64,000 nt of DNA from Pelosinus baikalensis (GTDB taxonomy: Bacteria; Bacillota; Negativicutes; DSM-13327). Shown piece by piece: positions 51,931 through 60,303 of the stretch. The first letter of the stretch is position 1. Every line of letters starts with the position of its first letter. Location: the NCBI RefSeq assembly GCF_020819555.1, contig NZ_JAJHJB010000018.1, positions 43,340 through 107,339 of the forward strand. The letters run 5' to 3'. Below the pieces are notes generated by a model. It did not search any database and was not told where the DNA came from. It saw only the letters and a program-made list of their open reading frames with translations. Both the position numbers and the translations under genes were made by a program.

Positions 51931-52494
51931 CTACTTATCTAAAAAATGTTCAAACAATCTCATTCCTTCTGGCGTTAACACCGATTCGGGATGAAATTGC
52001 ACGCCTTCAATCGGGTATTCTTTGTGCCTAAGTCCCATTATCAAACCGTCTGCTGTTCTGGCTGTTATTTCTAAGCAATCGGGTATACTCTCCTCTTCCA
52101 GCAGCAAAGAATGATAGCGCCCTGCAACAAAAGGCTGAGACAAGCCTTGATAAATTCCATCCTCTTTATGATAGACATCTGATACCTTACCATGTATGGG
52201 CTTAGGAGCACGCACTACCTTCCCGCCAAAAACTTCACCAATTGCCTGATGACCAAGACAGATACCTAAAATCGGCAATTGGCCAGCAAAGGCTGCAATG
52301 ACCTCTTTACTAATTCCAGCGTCACTAGGTGTACCTGGGCCTGGTGAAATAATAATGGCGTCGTATTTTCTTGCCCTAATTTCATCTACGGTAATAGCAT
52401 CATTACGGACAACTTCTACTTCATACCCTAAGCTAGCAACGTATTGATAAACATTATACGTAAAGGAATCATAATTATCAATAATTAAAATCAT
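51931..52494 (-). CDS. trpG: Anthranilate synthase component II (glutamine amidotransferase)
   Basis: Class I glutamine amidotransferase that supplies ammonia to TrpE; 187 residues. Catalytic Cys in LPILGICLGHQAIGEVFGG (about 79), His/Glu in GVQFHPESVLTPEG (about 170). It overlaps trpE by 17 bases; ATG at 52494 is chosen because GGAGG lies nine bases ahead. It could also serve PabB for folate, as amphibolic TrpG/PabA proteins do. Confidence 0.95.
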   Translation of the reverse strand: MILIIDNYDSFTYNVYQYVASLGYEVEVVRNDAITVDEIRARKYDAIIISPGPGTPSDAGISKEVIAAFAGQLPILGICLGHQAIGEVFGGKVVRAPKPIHGKVSDVYHKEDGIYQGLSQPFVAGRYHSLLLEEESIPDCLEITARTADGLIMGLRHKEYPIEGVQFHPESVLTPEGMRLFEHFLDK

Positions 52495-53971
52495 AATTTT
52501 CATCCTCCATAATAACTTTAAACAAAACTTTGGCTTTATTTAAGATCTCCTGATATTCCGTTTCTGGCACTGAGTCTGCTACGATGCCAGCTCCTGTTTG
52601 GATTCCTACCTGATCACCATCAATGACCATTGTACGTATTGTAATGCAAGTATCCATATTATTTCTAAAGTCAAAGTAACCGACTGCCCCCCCATAAGGT
52701 CCGCGGGGTAATTGTTCCAACTCATGAATAATTTCCATAGCCCGAACTTTTGGTGCACCACTTAAGGTACCCGCTGGAAAACAAGCTGCCAATACATCCA
52801 TCGGAGTATATTTAGGATTAAGAACACCAGATACCTCAGAAACCAAATGCATCACATGAGAAAATTTTTCTACTTCTAGCATGCGCTTCACCTTTACAGT
52901 CCCTGGCATACTTACACGACCAACATCATTACGCCCTAAATCAACCAGCATATAATGCTCTGCTCTTTCCTTTTCATCAGCAATTAATTCCACTGCTAAT
53001 TTCTCGTCCTCTTCCTGGTTTTTTCCTCGAGGTCTAGTACCAGCAATGGGACAAGTAAATACATTCCCGCCTTCTAATTTTACCAGCATCTCTGGTGATG
53101 CGCCAACAATTTGTCTATTACCAACATTAATAAAAAACATATAGGGAGAAGGATTGACTTGACGTAAGCGGCGATACAAATTAAAAGGGGTTTTAGTCGT
53201 TTTTAAGTGAAAGGGTTTAGAGAGTACAACTTGAAAAATATCTCCTGCAGCAATGTATTCCTTTGCTTTTTCTACCATGGCTAAATAATTTTGTTTAATT
53301 TTTTCATCATCTAGCCCTACAGGAGTTACTTGTACTTCTGACTTACGATCTGTATTTTTGGCTATCGCAACTGACTGCTGTATTTTATTTATTAAGCCAC
53401 GCAAATGTCCAACGGCTTTTTCGTATTCTGCACGAGTATCGATACCAGGCTCAATACTAGCCAGGTATAATAATTTTGCTGAATGGGTGAGATGATCCAT
53501 AACGATAATAATACGGCAGAACATAAATTCGCCTAAAATTTCGTCTTCAGAAATATTCATTCCTCTAATTTTTTCCCATGTACCAACGGTTTCATAATTA
53601 AAATATCCGACTGCCCCGCCGCTAAAGGGAGGTAATTCAGGGATATTAGGAAAAGAGAACTGTCCTAATATCCTTTGTAGTGCAACAAGCGGTGGAGCAT
53701 CAATTGTAGTAACATCCTGCCCTTTTCTAACCTCAGTCTTTTTACTCCTCCCCAATACCGTAATAAAAGGATCCGCTCCAATAAATGAATATCGTCCAAA
53801 AGCTTTACTCGTATCCGCACTTTCTAAAATAAACCCAGGGTTATCGCCTGTAATTTTAGAATAAATGGACACAGGAGTATCCAGATCAACAGATAAATCA
53901 GTAAAAATAGGAATCAGATTATGTTCTTGCGCTAATTCAGAAAAATCAGCTAGGCTAGGAATGATTTTCAT
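52478..53971 (-). CDS. trpE: Anthranilate synthase component I
   Basis: Chorismate to anthranilate; 497 residues. N-terminal feedback region with FILESADTSKAFGRYSFIG (the LLES-type Trp site), and the chorismate-binding domain (VVLSKPFHLKTTKTPFNLYRR, ASPEMLVKLEGG, FPAGTLSGAPKVRAMEII, GAGIVADSVPETEYQE). ATG at 53971 follows GGAGGG; trpA ends two bases before. The gene order trpDFCBAEG with trpE late is unusual next to the common trpEGDCFBA order. Confidence 0.96.
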   Translation of the reverse strand: MKIIPSLADFSELAQEHNLIPIFTDLSVDLDTPVSIYSKITGDNPGFILESADTSKAFGRYSFIGADPFITVLGRSKKTEVRKGQDVTTIDAPPLVALQRILGQFSFPNIPELPPFSGGAVGYFNYETVGTWEKIRGMNISEDEILGEFMFCRIIIVMDHLTHSAKLLYLASIEPGIDTRAEYEKAVGHLRGLINKIQQSVAIAKNTDRKSEVQVTPVGLDDEKIKQNYLAMVEKAKEYIAAGDIFQVVLSKPFHLKTTKTPFNLYRRLRQVNPSPYMFFINVGNRQIVGASPEMLVKLEGGNVFTCPIAGTRPRGKNQEEDEKLAVELIADEKERAEHYMLVDLGRNDVGRVSMPGTVKVKRMLEVEKFSHVMHLVSEVSGVLNPKYTPMDVLAACFPAGTLSGAPKVRAMEIIHELEQLPRGPYGGAVGYFDFRNNMDTCITIRTMVIDGDQVGIQTGAGIVADSVPETEYQEILNKAKVLFKVIMEDENYDFNY

Positions 53972-53972
53972 C

Positions 53973-54764
53973 CTATTCACCCTCCTCATCTAATGTTTCA
54001 CGAATGGATCTGACCAAGCTACGAACACCAGCAACTCCCTCATTCGTAAGTTTTTCAAGAATGGCACTACCAACAATAACAGCATCAGCATATTGAGCTG
54101 CGGCAGACGCTCCTTGAGAGTTGCCAATTCCAAATCCAATTGCCATAGGTATCTGACTGACCTGACGAGCTGCCTCTATCACGGTGCCAATCTGATCATA
54201 ATTATTATGCTGACCGCCTGTTACGCCAGTATTAGAAACACAATATAAGAAACCCTCGGCCTTTTGCGCAATGCATTTGATCCTATCTACTGTCGATGTT
54301 GGCGCAATAAGCCCAATAAGAGGGATACCTTGCTTCGTACAAATATCTTCTAATAAACCTGCCTCTTCAAGAGGTAAGTCAGGTACAATAAGCCCATCGA
54401 TTCCCGCCTTAACAAAATCAGCAATAAACTTTTCTTTTCCATATCCCAATATACTATTGACATAGGTCATAACCACTAATGGAATACTAGAGGTTTTACG
54501 TATTTGGGCAACTAATTCTATGGACTTTGCAGTAGTTGCACCCGATTTTAAGGCTAAGGTAGCGGCATGTTGAATCACGGGTCCATCGGCAATGGGATCA
54601 GAAAAAGGAATGCCAATTTCAATCACATCTGCCCCTTCTGCTTCCATCGCCAAAACAGTTTCTAATGTTGTGGCATAATCAGGGTAACCAGCTGTTAGAT
54701 AGACAATGAGCCCTTTGCGTCCTGACTCTTTTAATCCTTGCAAATTTTCCGACAAATTTGACAT
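53973..54764 (-). CDS. trpA: Tryptophan synthase alpha chain
   Basis: Cleaves indole-glycerol phosphate to indole; 263 residues, TIM barrel. Signature VIEIGIPFSDPIADGPVIQHA with the catalytic Glu (about 48) and Asp (about 59), GLIVPDLPLEEAG and IGFGIGNSQGASA. Its ATG shares a base with the trpB stop (TAATG), so translation is coupled to the beta subunit. Confidence 0.97.
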   Translation of the reverse strand: MSNLSENLQGLKESGRKGLIVYLTAGYPDYATTLETVLAMEAEGADVIEIGIPFSDPIADGPVIQHAATLALKSGATTAKSIELVAQIRKTSSIPLVVMTYVNSILGYGKEKFIADFVKAGIDGLIVPDLPLEEAGLLEDICTKQGIPLIGLIAPTSTVDRIKCIAQKAEGFLYCVSNTGVTGGQHNNYDQIGTVIEAARQVSQIPMAIGFGIGNSQGASAAAQYADAVIVGSAILEKLTNEGVAGVRSLVRSIRETLDEEGE

Positions 54765-55945
54765 TATAATCCCCCCATTACTTTTATTGCCATATCTACA
54801 TCTTTGTCACCACGACCAGAAAGACAAACAATTACCGTTTCATCCACTTGCGTCTTCGGCATAATTTCTTCTAAATATGCGAGTGCATGAGAACTTTCCA
54901 AAGCTGGAATAATCCCTTCTATACGAGCCAGACGTTTAAAGGCTTGTAATGCCTCCTCATCCGTAACTGCTTTATATTCAACGATTCCACTATCTTTAAA
55001 AAAGGAATGTTCGGGACCAACGCCAGGATAATCAAGACCAGCAGATATGGAGTACGGTTCAATGATCTGTCCATCATCGTCTTGCAATAAATAACTAAAT
55101 GCCCCATGCAACACACCCGGCCGCCCTTTCGTTAAAGATGCTGCATGCTCATTGGTAGTGATGCCCTGACCTGCCGCCTCTACACCAATTTTGATAATCT
55201 CTTTGTCATTGCGAAAGGAATAAAACATTCCCATAGCATTGCTGCCTCCACCGACGCAAGCAACAATATACTTTAATTTTTCTATATTACATTTCATAAT
55301 TTGTGCTTTTACTTCTTCACCAATGATCTTTTGGAAATCCCGTACAATCATAGGATAAGGATGAGGTCCTACGACGGAGCCAATAATGTAATGAGTATCC
55401 TCTACATTCGTAACCCAGTAACGAATGGCTTCACTTGTAGCGTCCTTTAGTGTACCAGTACCACTCGTCACGGGTATTACCTCGGTTCCCAAGAGTCGCA
55501 TACGAAATACATTCAACGCCTGCCGTTCTATATCTTCTTTTCCCATATACACGCGACATTCTAGACCAAAGAGAGCTGCAACAGTAGCGCAAGCTACACC
55601 ATGCTGTCCGGCACCTGTCTCAGCCACAATTTTCTTTTTCCCCATACGACGAGCTAACAGTGCCTGCCCAATGGCGTTATTGATTTTATGAGCTCCTGTA
55701 TGCAGTAAATCTTCCCGTTTTAAGTAGATTTTCCCCCGTCCATAATGTGCTGTCAAATTCTTTGCAAAATATAAGGTAGTGGGACGACCTGCATACTCCT
55801 GTAAATAAAAGTGTAGTTCCTCCTGAAAAGATGTATCATTCTTTAATAATTCATAACGTTCTTCCAGTTCAATCAAAGCTGGCATCACCGTCTCTGGTAC
55901 AAATCGACCACCAAATCCTCCAAATTTCCCATTTTTATCAGGCAT
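54764..55945 (-). CDS. trpB: Tryptophan synthase beta chain
   Basis: PLP enzyme that joins indole and serine; 393 residues. The cofactor lysine is in LLHTGAHKINNAIGQALLA (about residue 86), GGGSNAMGMFYSF binds the PLP phosphate, and PGVGPEHSFFK and ESSHALAYL match TrpB1. ATG at 55945 with AAGGAGGAA. Lies between trpC and trpA. Confidence 0.97.
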   Translation of the reverse strand: MPDKNGKFGGFGGRFVPETVMPALIELEERYELLKNDTSFQEELHFYLQEYAGRPTTLYFAKNLTAHYGRGKIYLKREDLLHTGAHKINNAIGQALLARRMGKKKIVAETGAGQHGVACATVAALFGLECRVYMGKEDIERQALNVFRMRLLGTEVIPVTSGTGTLKDATSEAIRYWVTNVEDTHYIIGSVVGPHPYPMIVRDFQKIIGEEVKAQIMKCNIEKLKYIVACVGGGSNAMGMFYSFRNDKEIIKIGVEAAGQGITTNEHAASLTKGRPGVLHGAFSYLLQDDDGQIIEPYSISAGLDYPGVGPEHSFFKDSGIVEYKAVTDEEALQAFKRLARIEGIIPALESSHALAYLEEIMPKTQVDETVIVCLSGRGDKDVDMAIKVMGGL

Positions 55946-55966
55946 ATTCTATTCCTCCTTATTATT

Positions 55967-56746
55967 TCAGCTGCATCGCTGCCCTTGGCATAATGCCATT
56001 TCCTGTGTCATCATACCAATATCATGAGCACAAACCAATCCTTCTCCTACCAATATTCCTTTTACTCCTGCCTCTTGCAGTCTTTTAGCATCTTCTTGAT
56101 TTTTGATGCCGCTTTCACTAATTAGTACAATCTTCGAAGAGCAATAAGGCATTAAAGCAAACGTATTACTAATGTCAGTAGTAAAGGTCTTCAAATCGCG
56201 ATTATTAATCCCCACTAACACCGCTGAAGTCTTTTGCACCCGCAGGAGTTCCTCCAATGTATGAACCTCGACCAAGCAATCCAAACCAAGCATAGCTGCA
56301 ACCTCTAGATACTCGTTCATCTCTTCATCGCTTAACACTGCTGCAATCAGCAATATGGCATCTGCCCCTGCCCATCTGGATTCATAAATCTGGTATGCAT
56401 CAATAATAAAATCTTTGCGTAAAATGGGCAAAGGAGTAACAGCCTTGACCATTTTGATATTCTCCAGCTTCCCTTTAAAATGTTTATCTGTGTGTACCGA
56501 AAGAGCTGTTGCTCCATTTGCCGTATAGATCTGAGCTAATTCACATTCCGTATATGCAGTACACAGCTCTCCTTTAGTCGGGGAAGCCAACTTACATTCT
56601 GCGATAAGTGCCCATGGCTTTTCTTTAATCCCTTTACGGAAACGAAAATCTCCTCTTATAATATCCTTCTCAAATTGGCTAAGAGGTCTCTCCCTTTTTT
56701 GTATCGCTACCTCTCGGCGCTTTTTCGTTACAATTTCATTTAGCAT
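55967..56746 (-). CDS. trpC: Indole-3-glycerol phosphate synthase
   Basis: Closes the indole ring; 259 residues, TIM barrel. MLNEIVTKKRREVAIQKRE, LIAECKLASPTKGE (catalytic Lys and Glu), LRKDFIIDAYQIYE, LVEVHTLEEL, INNRDLKTF and ISESGIKNQEDAKRL are all standard. ATG at 56746 is chosen over a longer frame because AAGGAGG lies eight bases upstream. It overlaps the end of trpF by 11 bases. Confidence 0.96.
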   Translation of the reverse strand: MLNEIVTKKRREVAIQKRERPLSQFEKDIIRGDFRFRKGIKEKPWALIAECKLASPTKGELCTAYTECELAQIYTANGATALSVHTDKHFKGKLENIKMVKAVTPLPILRKDFIIDAYQIYESRWAGADAILLIAAVLSDEEMNEYLEVAAMLGLDCLVEVHTLEELLRVQKTSAVLVGINNRDLKTFTTDISNTFALMPYCSSKIVLISESGIKNQEDAKRLQEAGVKGILVGEGLVCAHDIGMMTQEMALCQGQRCS

Positions 56747-57365
56747 TCCCTTTGCCTCCTTCTGCCCTGCGAGCGGCAATCATAAATTCTTGGATTTTTT
56801 TTATATCTTTCTTCCCATTGGTTTCGACACCTCCTGAAACATCTATCCCATTAGGAGATAATAGAGAAATGGCTGTTCCAACATTTTCAGGAGTAAGGCC
56901 GCCAGCTACCATCACTGGGGTATGACTCTGAGAAGTAAAATCCTGCAGCGACTGCCAATCAAAAGTGATTCCCGTTCCGCCATATTGCCCAGGGGTAAAG
57001 CTATCTAAAAGAATCCAATCAGCAGGATACTCCTTACTTCTTTCTAGATTAAAACCAGGAGCTACCCGAAATGCTTTAATAACGGGCCTACCAACAGACC
57101 GACAATACTCTGGAGTCTCTTCGCCATGCAACTGAACATAGTCTAACTGACAATACTCTGCAATCTTTTGTACTTCCTGAAGAGGCGCATTAACAAAAAC
57201 ACCAACCTTGCCGATTCCTTTCACTTCTTGCCCAATTTGATGAGCCTCTTTTACATCGATACGGCGCTTACTTTCTGCAAACACAAATCCAATCAAATCA
57301 GCTCCCAGATCTTTAGCCCCTTGCGCTATTTCTACAGATGTGATTCCACAAATTTTTATGATAAT
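56736..57365 (-). CDS. trpF: Phosphoribosylanthranilate isomerase with a non-standard (AUU-type) start
   Basis: About 209 residues. The conserved N-terminus KICGITSVEIAQGAKDLGAD, with the active-site Cys, lies upstream of the first ATG (57296) in the same frame. No ATG, GTG or TTG precedes it; the frame opens after GGAGGG with ATT (57365), then ATC and ATA. ATT is six bases behind the ribosome site and best placed. Without it the enzyme would lack its first strand and catalytic Cys. Later landmarks: IGFVFAESKRRI, VQLHGEETPEYC, LLDSFTPGQYGGTG (catalytic Asp), VAGGLTPENV and DVSGGVETNGKKD. It overlaps trpD by ten bases. Confidence 0.92.
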   Translation of the reverse strand: MIIKICGITSVEIAQGAKDLGADLIGFVFAESKRRIDVKEAHQIGQEVKGIGKVGVFVNAPLQEVQKIAEYCQLDYVQLHGEETPEYCRSVGRPVIKAFRVAPGFNLERSKEYPADWILLDSFTPGQYGGTGITFDWQSLQDFTSQSHTPVMVAGGLTPENVGTAISLLSPNGIDVSGGVETNGKKDIKKIQEFMIAARRAEGGKGNAK

Positions 57366-58393
57366 ATCAATCCCTCCTTATATTCCTGGGTAAAGCGCCT
57401 TACCTCTTCTAATTTAGAATAGGCAGCTCCATCGTCAATGCTCTTTGCCGCAATATTCAATCCCTCTTTTATGCTCTCTGCCTTACCAGCGACTACCAGG
57501 GCAGCAGCAGCATTTAACAAAACGATATCACGTTTTGGACCTAGCAGCTTCCCTTGGAAAATATCCAAAATAAATTTCCCATTTTCCTCCGGTGTACCAC
57601 CACGGTACCCCTCTAAACCACCACCACTAAATCCGTAGACAGCAGGATCAATCGTATAGGTTCGAGTTTCTTGACCATTGACTTCTGTTATCTGTGTCAG
57701 TGCAGTAGTGGATATTTCATCCAGACCATCCAAACCATGCACTACCATGGCCCGCTTTACGCCTAACATGGCAAGCGCCTCCGCCAATTTCCGAGTTAAA
57801 GACGGCTCATATACACCGATTAATTGATAATTAGCCTCTGCAGGATTGGTTAATGGTCCCAGCATATTAAAAACAGTTCGAAATCCTAATTCTTTGCGTG
57901 GTTTCGCAGCATATTTCATCGCTTTATGAAAAGCAGGAGCATACAAAAAACCAACTTTCGTCATTTGAATGGATTTACGTACTCCTTGAGGCGGCAGATT
58001 CATTGAAACCCCCAGAGCGTTAAGGACGTCTGCACTGCCACAAGAACTCGATAAACCATGATTGCCATGTTTAGCTACAACAAGCCCAGCACCTGCTACC
58101 ACAAAAGCTACCGCTGTAGATACATTGAAGGTACCTGTTTTATCCCCGCCCGTACCACAGGTATCAATCATTTCCCTGCTGCTAAATTGTACCTTTAATG
58201 AATGATTGCGCATGGTCTGGGCAAAACCAGCAATTTCATCAATAGTTTCACCCTTTATCCGTAAAGCTGTAATAAAAGCACCAATTTGTGCCTCAGTCCC
58301 GCCCCCAGACATAATGATATCCATGGACAATTGTGCATCTTCTCGCGATAAATTTACCCCTGCTACCACCTGAGCCAAAAACTCCTTGAACAT
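57356..58393 (-). CDS. trpD: Anthranilate phosphoribosyltransferase
   Basis: Joins anthranilate and PRPP; 345 residues. The PRPP-binding loop DTCGTGGDKTGTFNVST is near residue 80, KHGNHGLSSSCGSADVLNALG near 105, and NMLGPLTNPAEANYQLIGVY near 165. ATG at 58393 is used since the ATG six bases ahead lies too close to AAGGAGG. First gene of the trp operon, behind the T-box. Confidence 0.96.
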   Translation of the reverse strand: MFKEFLAQVVAGVNLSREDAQLSMDIIMSGGGTEAQIGAFITALRIKGETIDEIAGFAQTMRNHSLKVQFSSREMIDTCGTGGDKTGTFNVSTAVAFVVAGAGLVVAKHGNHGLSSSCGSADVLNALGVSMNLPPQGVRKSIQMTKVGFLYAPAFHKAMKYAAKPRKELGFRTVFNMLGPLTNPAEANYQLIGVYEPSLTRKLAEALAMLGVKRAMVVHGLDGLDEISTTALTQITEVNGQETRTYTIDPAVYGFSGGGLEGYRGGTPEENGKFILDIFQGKLLGPKRDIVLLNAAAALVVAGKAESIKEGLNIAAKSIDDGAAYSKLEEVRRFTQEYKEGLILS

Positions 58394-58424
58394 AGCCATT
58401 CCTCCTTATCAATTAACCTATATA

Positions 58425-58722
58425 TAATAAAAAAAACCATTCCACCCCCTGAAAGGGGCGAAATGATTCGCGATACCACCCTAATTTAGAAAGCTAATGC
58501 TTTCCCTCTACTCAGGTACGAGATACTACATCTGATACCCTAGCCCAATAACGGGGGCAACCGACTCATCCTACTGACGTATTGCGTTCAGTGAGCAGCT
58601 CACAGGCCCATTCCATAGACTCTTTGGGTCGGTCATCACACCTCCAGTTGCCTGGTCACCGACTCGCTGATCCAAAGTTCGTATATGTACTTCTCCTGCT
58701 CATAGCGGATTACACATTCTAT
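58425..58722 (-). promoter_or_regulatory. T-box leader of the trp operon (tryptophan specifier)
   Basis: Minus strand: the T-box sequence AATTAGGGTGGTATCGCG (about 58486-58469) is followed by a terminator stem with GCCCCTTTC/AGGGGGTGGAATG and a long T run near 58430. In the 5' domain the stretch CTATGGAATGGGCCTG places a TGG codon at the expected specifier position, matching tryptophan. Uncharged tRNA-Trp would allow read-through into trpDFCBAEG. Confidence 0.9.
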
Positions 58723-58730
58723 TAAGGCAC

Positions 58731-58759
58731 ATTTTATTCAAATTTTGCGATGCTGTCAA
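58731..58759 (-). promoter_or_regulatory. Promoter of the trp operon
   Basis: Minus strand TTGACA (58759-58754), a 17-base spacer and TAAAAT (58736-58731), directly upstream of the T-box. Confidence 0.85.
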
Positions 58760-58858
58760 GAGTTTTTTTATTTTTGTTTTTTTCTACTATACAAATGTTT
58801 TTATTCTATAATTAATATGTAACATTTATCTATTTTATTTTTAATTTAAAACTATTAC

Positions 58859-58886
58859 TTGACACTTTTCAATACTTTGATATAAT
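58859..58886 (+). promoter_or_regulatory. Promoter of the aroF-aroC leader transcript
   Basis: TTGACA (58859-58864), 16-base spacer, TATAAT (58881-58886); consensus hexamers. 47 bases separate it from the leader ORF. It is arranged back to back with the trp promoter. Confidence 0.88.
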
Positions 58887-58932
58887 AGAAAACAGTTACT
58901 GGAAAATCAATTATTATCGGAGGATGTTTTTT

Positions 58933-59094
58933 ATGACACATCTAACCTATAAAGCCATCGAACAAAAACAATATTTTTACTTTTTTGGTTGGAGCTACTT
59001 TTTTAGCTTCGACTTTTTCGGATGGAAAAATGTGAATATATGGTTTTTCAATGAGCATTATAGATGGAAATGTCAACTAGCAGCAATCCGATAA
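58933..59094 (+). CDS. Aromatic-rich leader peptide, 53 residues, upstream of aroF-aroC
   Basis: A small ORF with a strong ribosome site (CGGAGGA, eight bases before ATG). Of 53 residues 19 are aromatic: 10 Phe, 5 Tyr, 4 Trp, mostly packed between residues 14 and 45 (QYFYFFGWSYFFSFDFFGW). An intrinsic terminator starts 26 bases after the stop and the DAHP synthase gene follows. This is the layout of a ribosome-mediated attenuator: slow translation of Phe/Tyr/Trp codons would favour read-through. A homologous peptide (QYFSFFSWGYFYS) precedes aroK. A membrane-active peptide is the alternative, but context and terminators favour attenuation. Confidence 0.82.
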   Translation: MTHLTYKAIEQKQYFYFFGWSYFFSFDFFGWKNVNIWFFNEHYRWKCQLAAIR

Positions 59095-59120
59095 GGACAA
59101 TTTATTTCCACCATCTCTAC

Positions 59121-59148
59121 AAGACTCATTTGAGTCTTATTTTTTTTA
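59121..59148 (+). terminator. Attenuator terminator between the leader ORF and aroF
   Basis: AAGACTC-ATTT-GAGTCTT hairpin and a run of nine T interrupted by one A. The same stem and tail occur after the aroK leader (62167-62190). CTCATT in its 5' arm can pair with AATGAG (59050-59055) in the leader ORF, a possible antiterminator. Confidence 0.8.
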
Positions 59149-59265
59149 CCCGATGGCTAACCGCTCTAAAACTCTCATCATTCTACAAGCAGAAGTTAGT
59201 CGCGCTTATCCATCACCAAAGATCCAATTTTAAGTTATAAAAGAAAATAATAGGGGGTATTTATT

Positions 59266-60279
59266 ATGGTTATCGTATTACATCCGTCTGTAACAACAGA
59301 GCAAATTGAAGAGTTAAAGGCAGAACTAGAAAAAGGTGGCTGCAGTGCTTGGCCTACGTATGGGGAATTTCAGACGATTATTGGCGTAGTTGGCAGCACT
59401 CATAAACTTGATAAAGATAAGCTGGCAAGTAAAAACTATGTAGAAAAAGTATTATCTGTACAGGAACCTTATAAGAAGGCCAATCGAGTCTTTCATCCAG
59501 AAGATACAGTCATTCCAATTGGAAATCAAACCATCGGCGGTAATAAATTAACAATTATTGCTGGTCCTTGCTCGGTTGAAAGCGAGAGTCAAATTTTGTC
59601 TGTAGCGAATCAAGTCAAAGCAGCAGGTGCCGGCTTCTTGCGTGGCGGAGCTTACAAACCAAGAACATCACCTTATAGTTTCCAGGGCTTAAAAGAAGAA
59701 GGACTGGAATTATTGAAAATTGCCAGAGCAGAAACAGGGCTGCCAATTGTCTCTGAGATTATGTCCGTAAGCAAACTGGATAAATTCGTTGAAGATGTTG
59801 ATATTATTCAAATTGGTGCAAGAAATATGCAAAACTTTGACCTGTTGAAAGCAGTAGGACAAACTAATAAACCAATTTTATTAAAACGAGGATTAAGTGC
59901 TACCATTGAAGAATTACTTATGTCAGCAGAGTATATTATGGCTGAAGGTAACGACAATGTTATTTTATGCGAAAGAGGCATTCGCACTTTTGAAACCTAT
60001 ACCCGTAATACTCTAGACTTGAGTGCTGTACTCGCTATAAAGAAATTAAGCCATCTTCCTGTTATTATTGATCCTAGTCATGCTGCGGGGAAATGGTGGA
60101 TGGTAGAGGCCCTTTCAAAGGCATCCATTGCCGTCGGTGCTGATGGATTGATTATTGAAGTACACAACGATCCTGCCAATGCAAGCTGCGACGGACCACA
60201 ATCCATTACACCTGAACGTTTCGCCTCATTGATGGGTTCCTTAGAACAGATTGCTAAAATTGAAAATCGCACTATCTAA
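59266..60279 (+). CDS. aroF: 3-deoxy-7-phosphoheptulonate (DAHP) synthase
   Basis: First step of the shikimate pathway (PEP + erythrose-4-phosphate). 337 residues: an N-terminal ferredoxin-like regulatory domain (MVIVLHPSVTTEQIEELKAE, YGEFQTIIGVVGSTH, about 1-70), then the type I-beta catalytic barrel with IIAGPCSVES, GGAYKPRTSPYSFQG, IQIGARNMQNFDLL, LKRGLSATIEE, ILCERGIRTFE and IIDPSHAAGK. ATG at 59266 with GGGGG upstream. Preceded by the aromatic leader-peptide attenuator; aroC follows after 24 bases. Confidence 0.96.
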   Translation: MVIVLHPSVTTEQIEELKAELEKGGCSAWPTYGEFQTIIGVVGSTHKLDKDKLASKNYVEKVLSVQEPYKKANRVFHPEDTVIPIGNQTIGGNKLTIIAGPCSVESESQILSVANQVKAAGAGFLRGGAYKPRTSPYSFQGLKEEGLELLKIARAETGLPIVSEIMSVSKLDKFVEDVDIIQIGARNMQNFDLLKAVGQTNKPILLKRGLSATIEELLMSAEYIMAEGNDNVILCERGIRTFETYTRNTLDLSAVLAIKKLSHLPVIIDPSHAAGKWWMVEALSKASIAVGADGLIIEVHNDPANASCDGPQSITPERFASLMGSLEQIAKIENRTI

Positions 60280-60303
60280 TTTTACACTTCAGGAGGTTAA
60301 CAA

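Noticed and set aside
58933..59094. Leader ORF as a toxin or membrane peptide of a type I toxin-antitoxin system
   Set aside because: The hydrophobic aromatic content would fit, but no antisense RNA promoter is seen, and a second homologous ORF with the same terminator precedes another aro gene, which favours attenuation.
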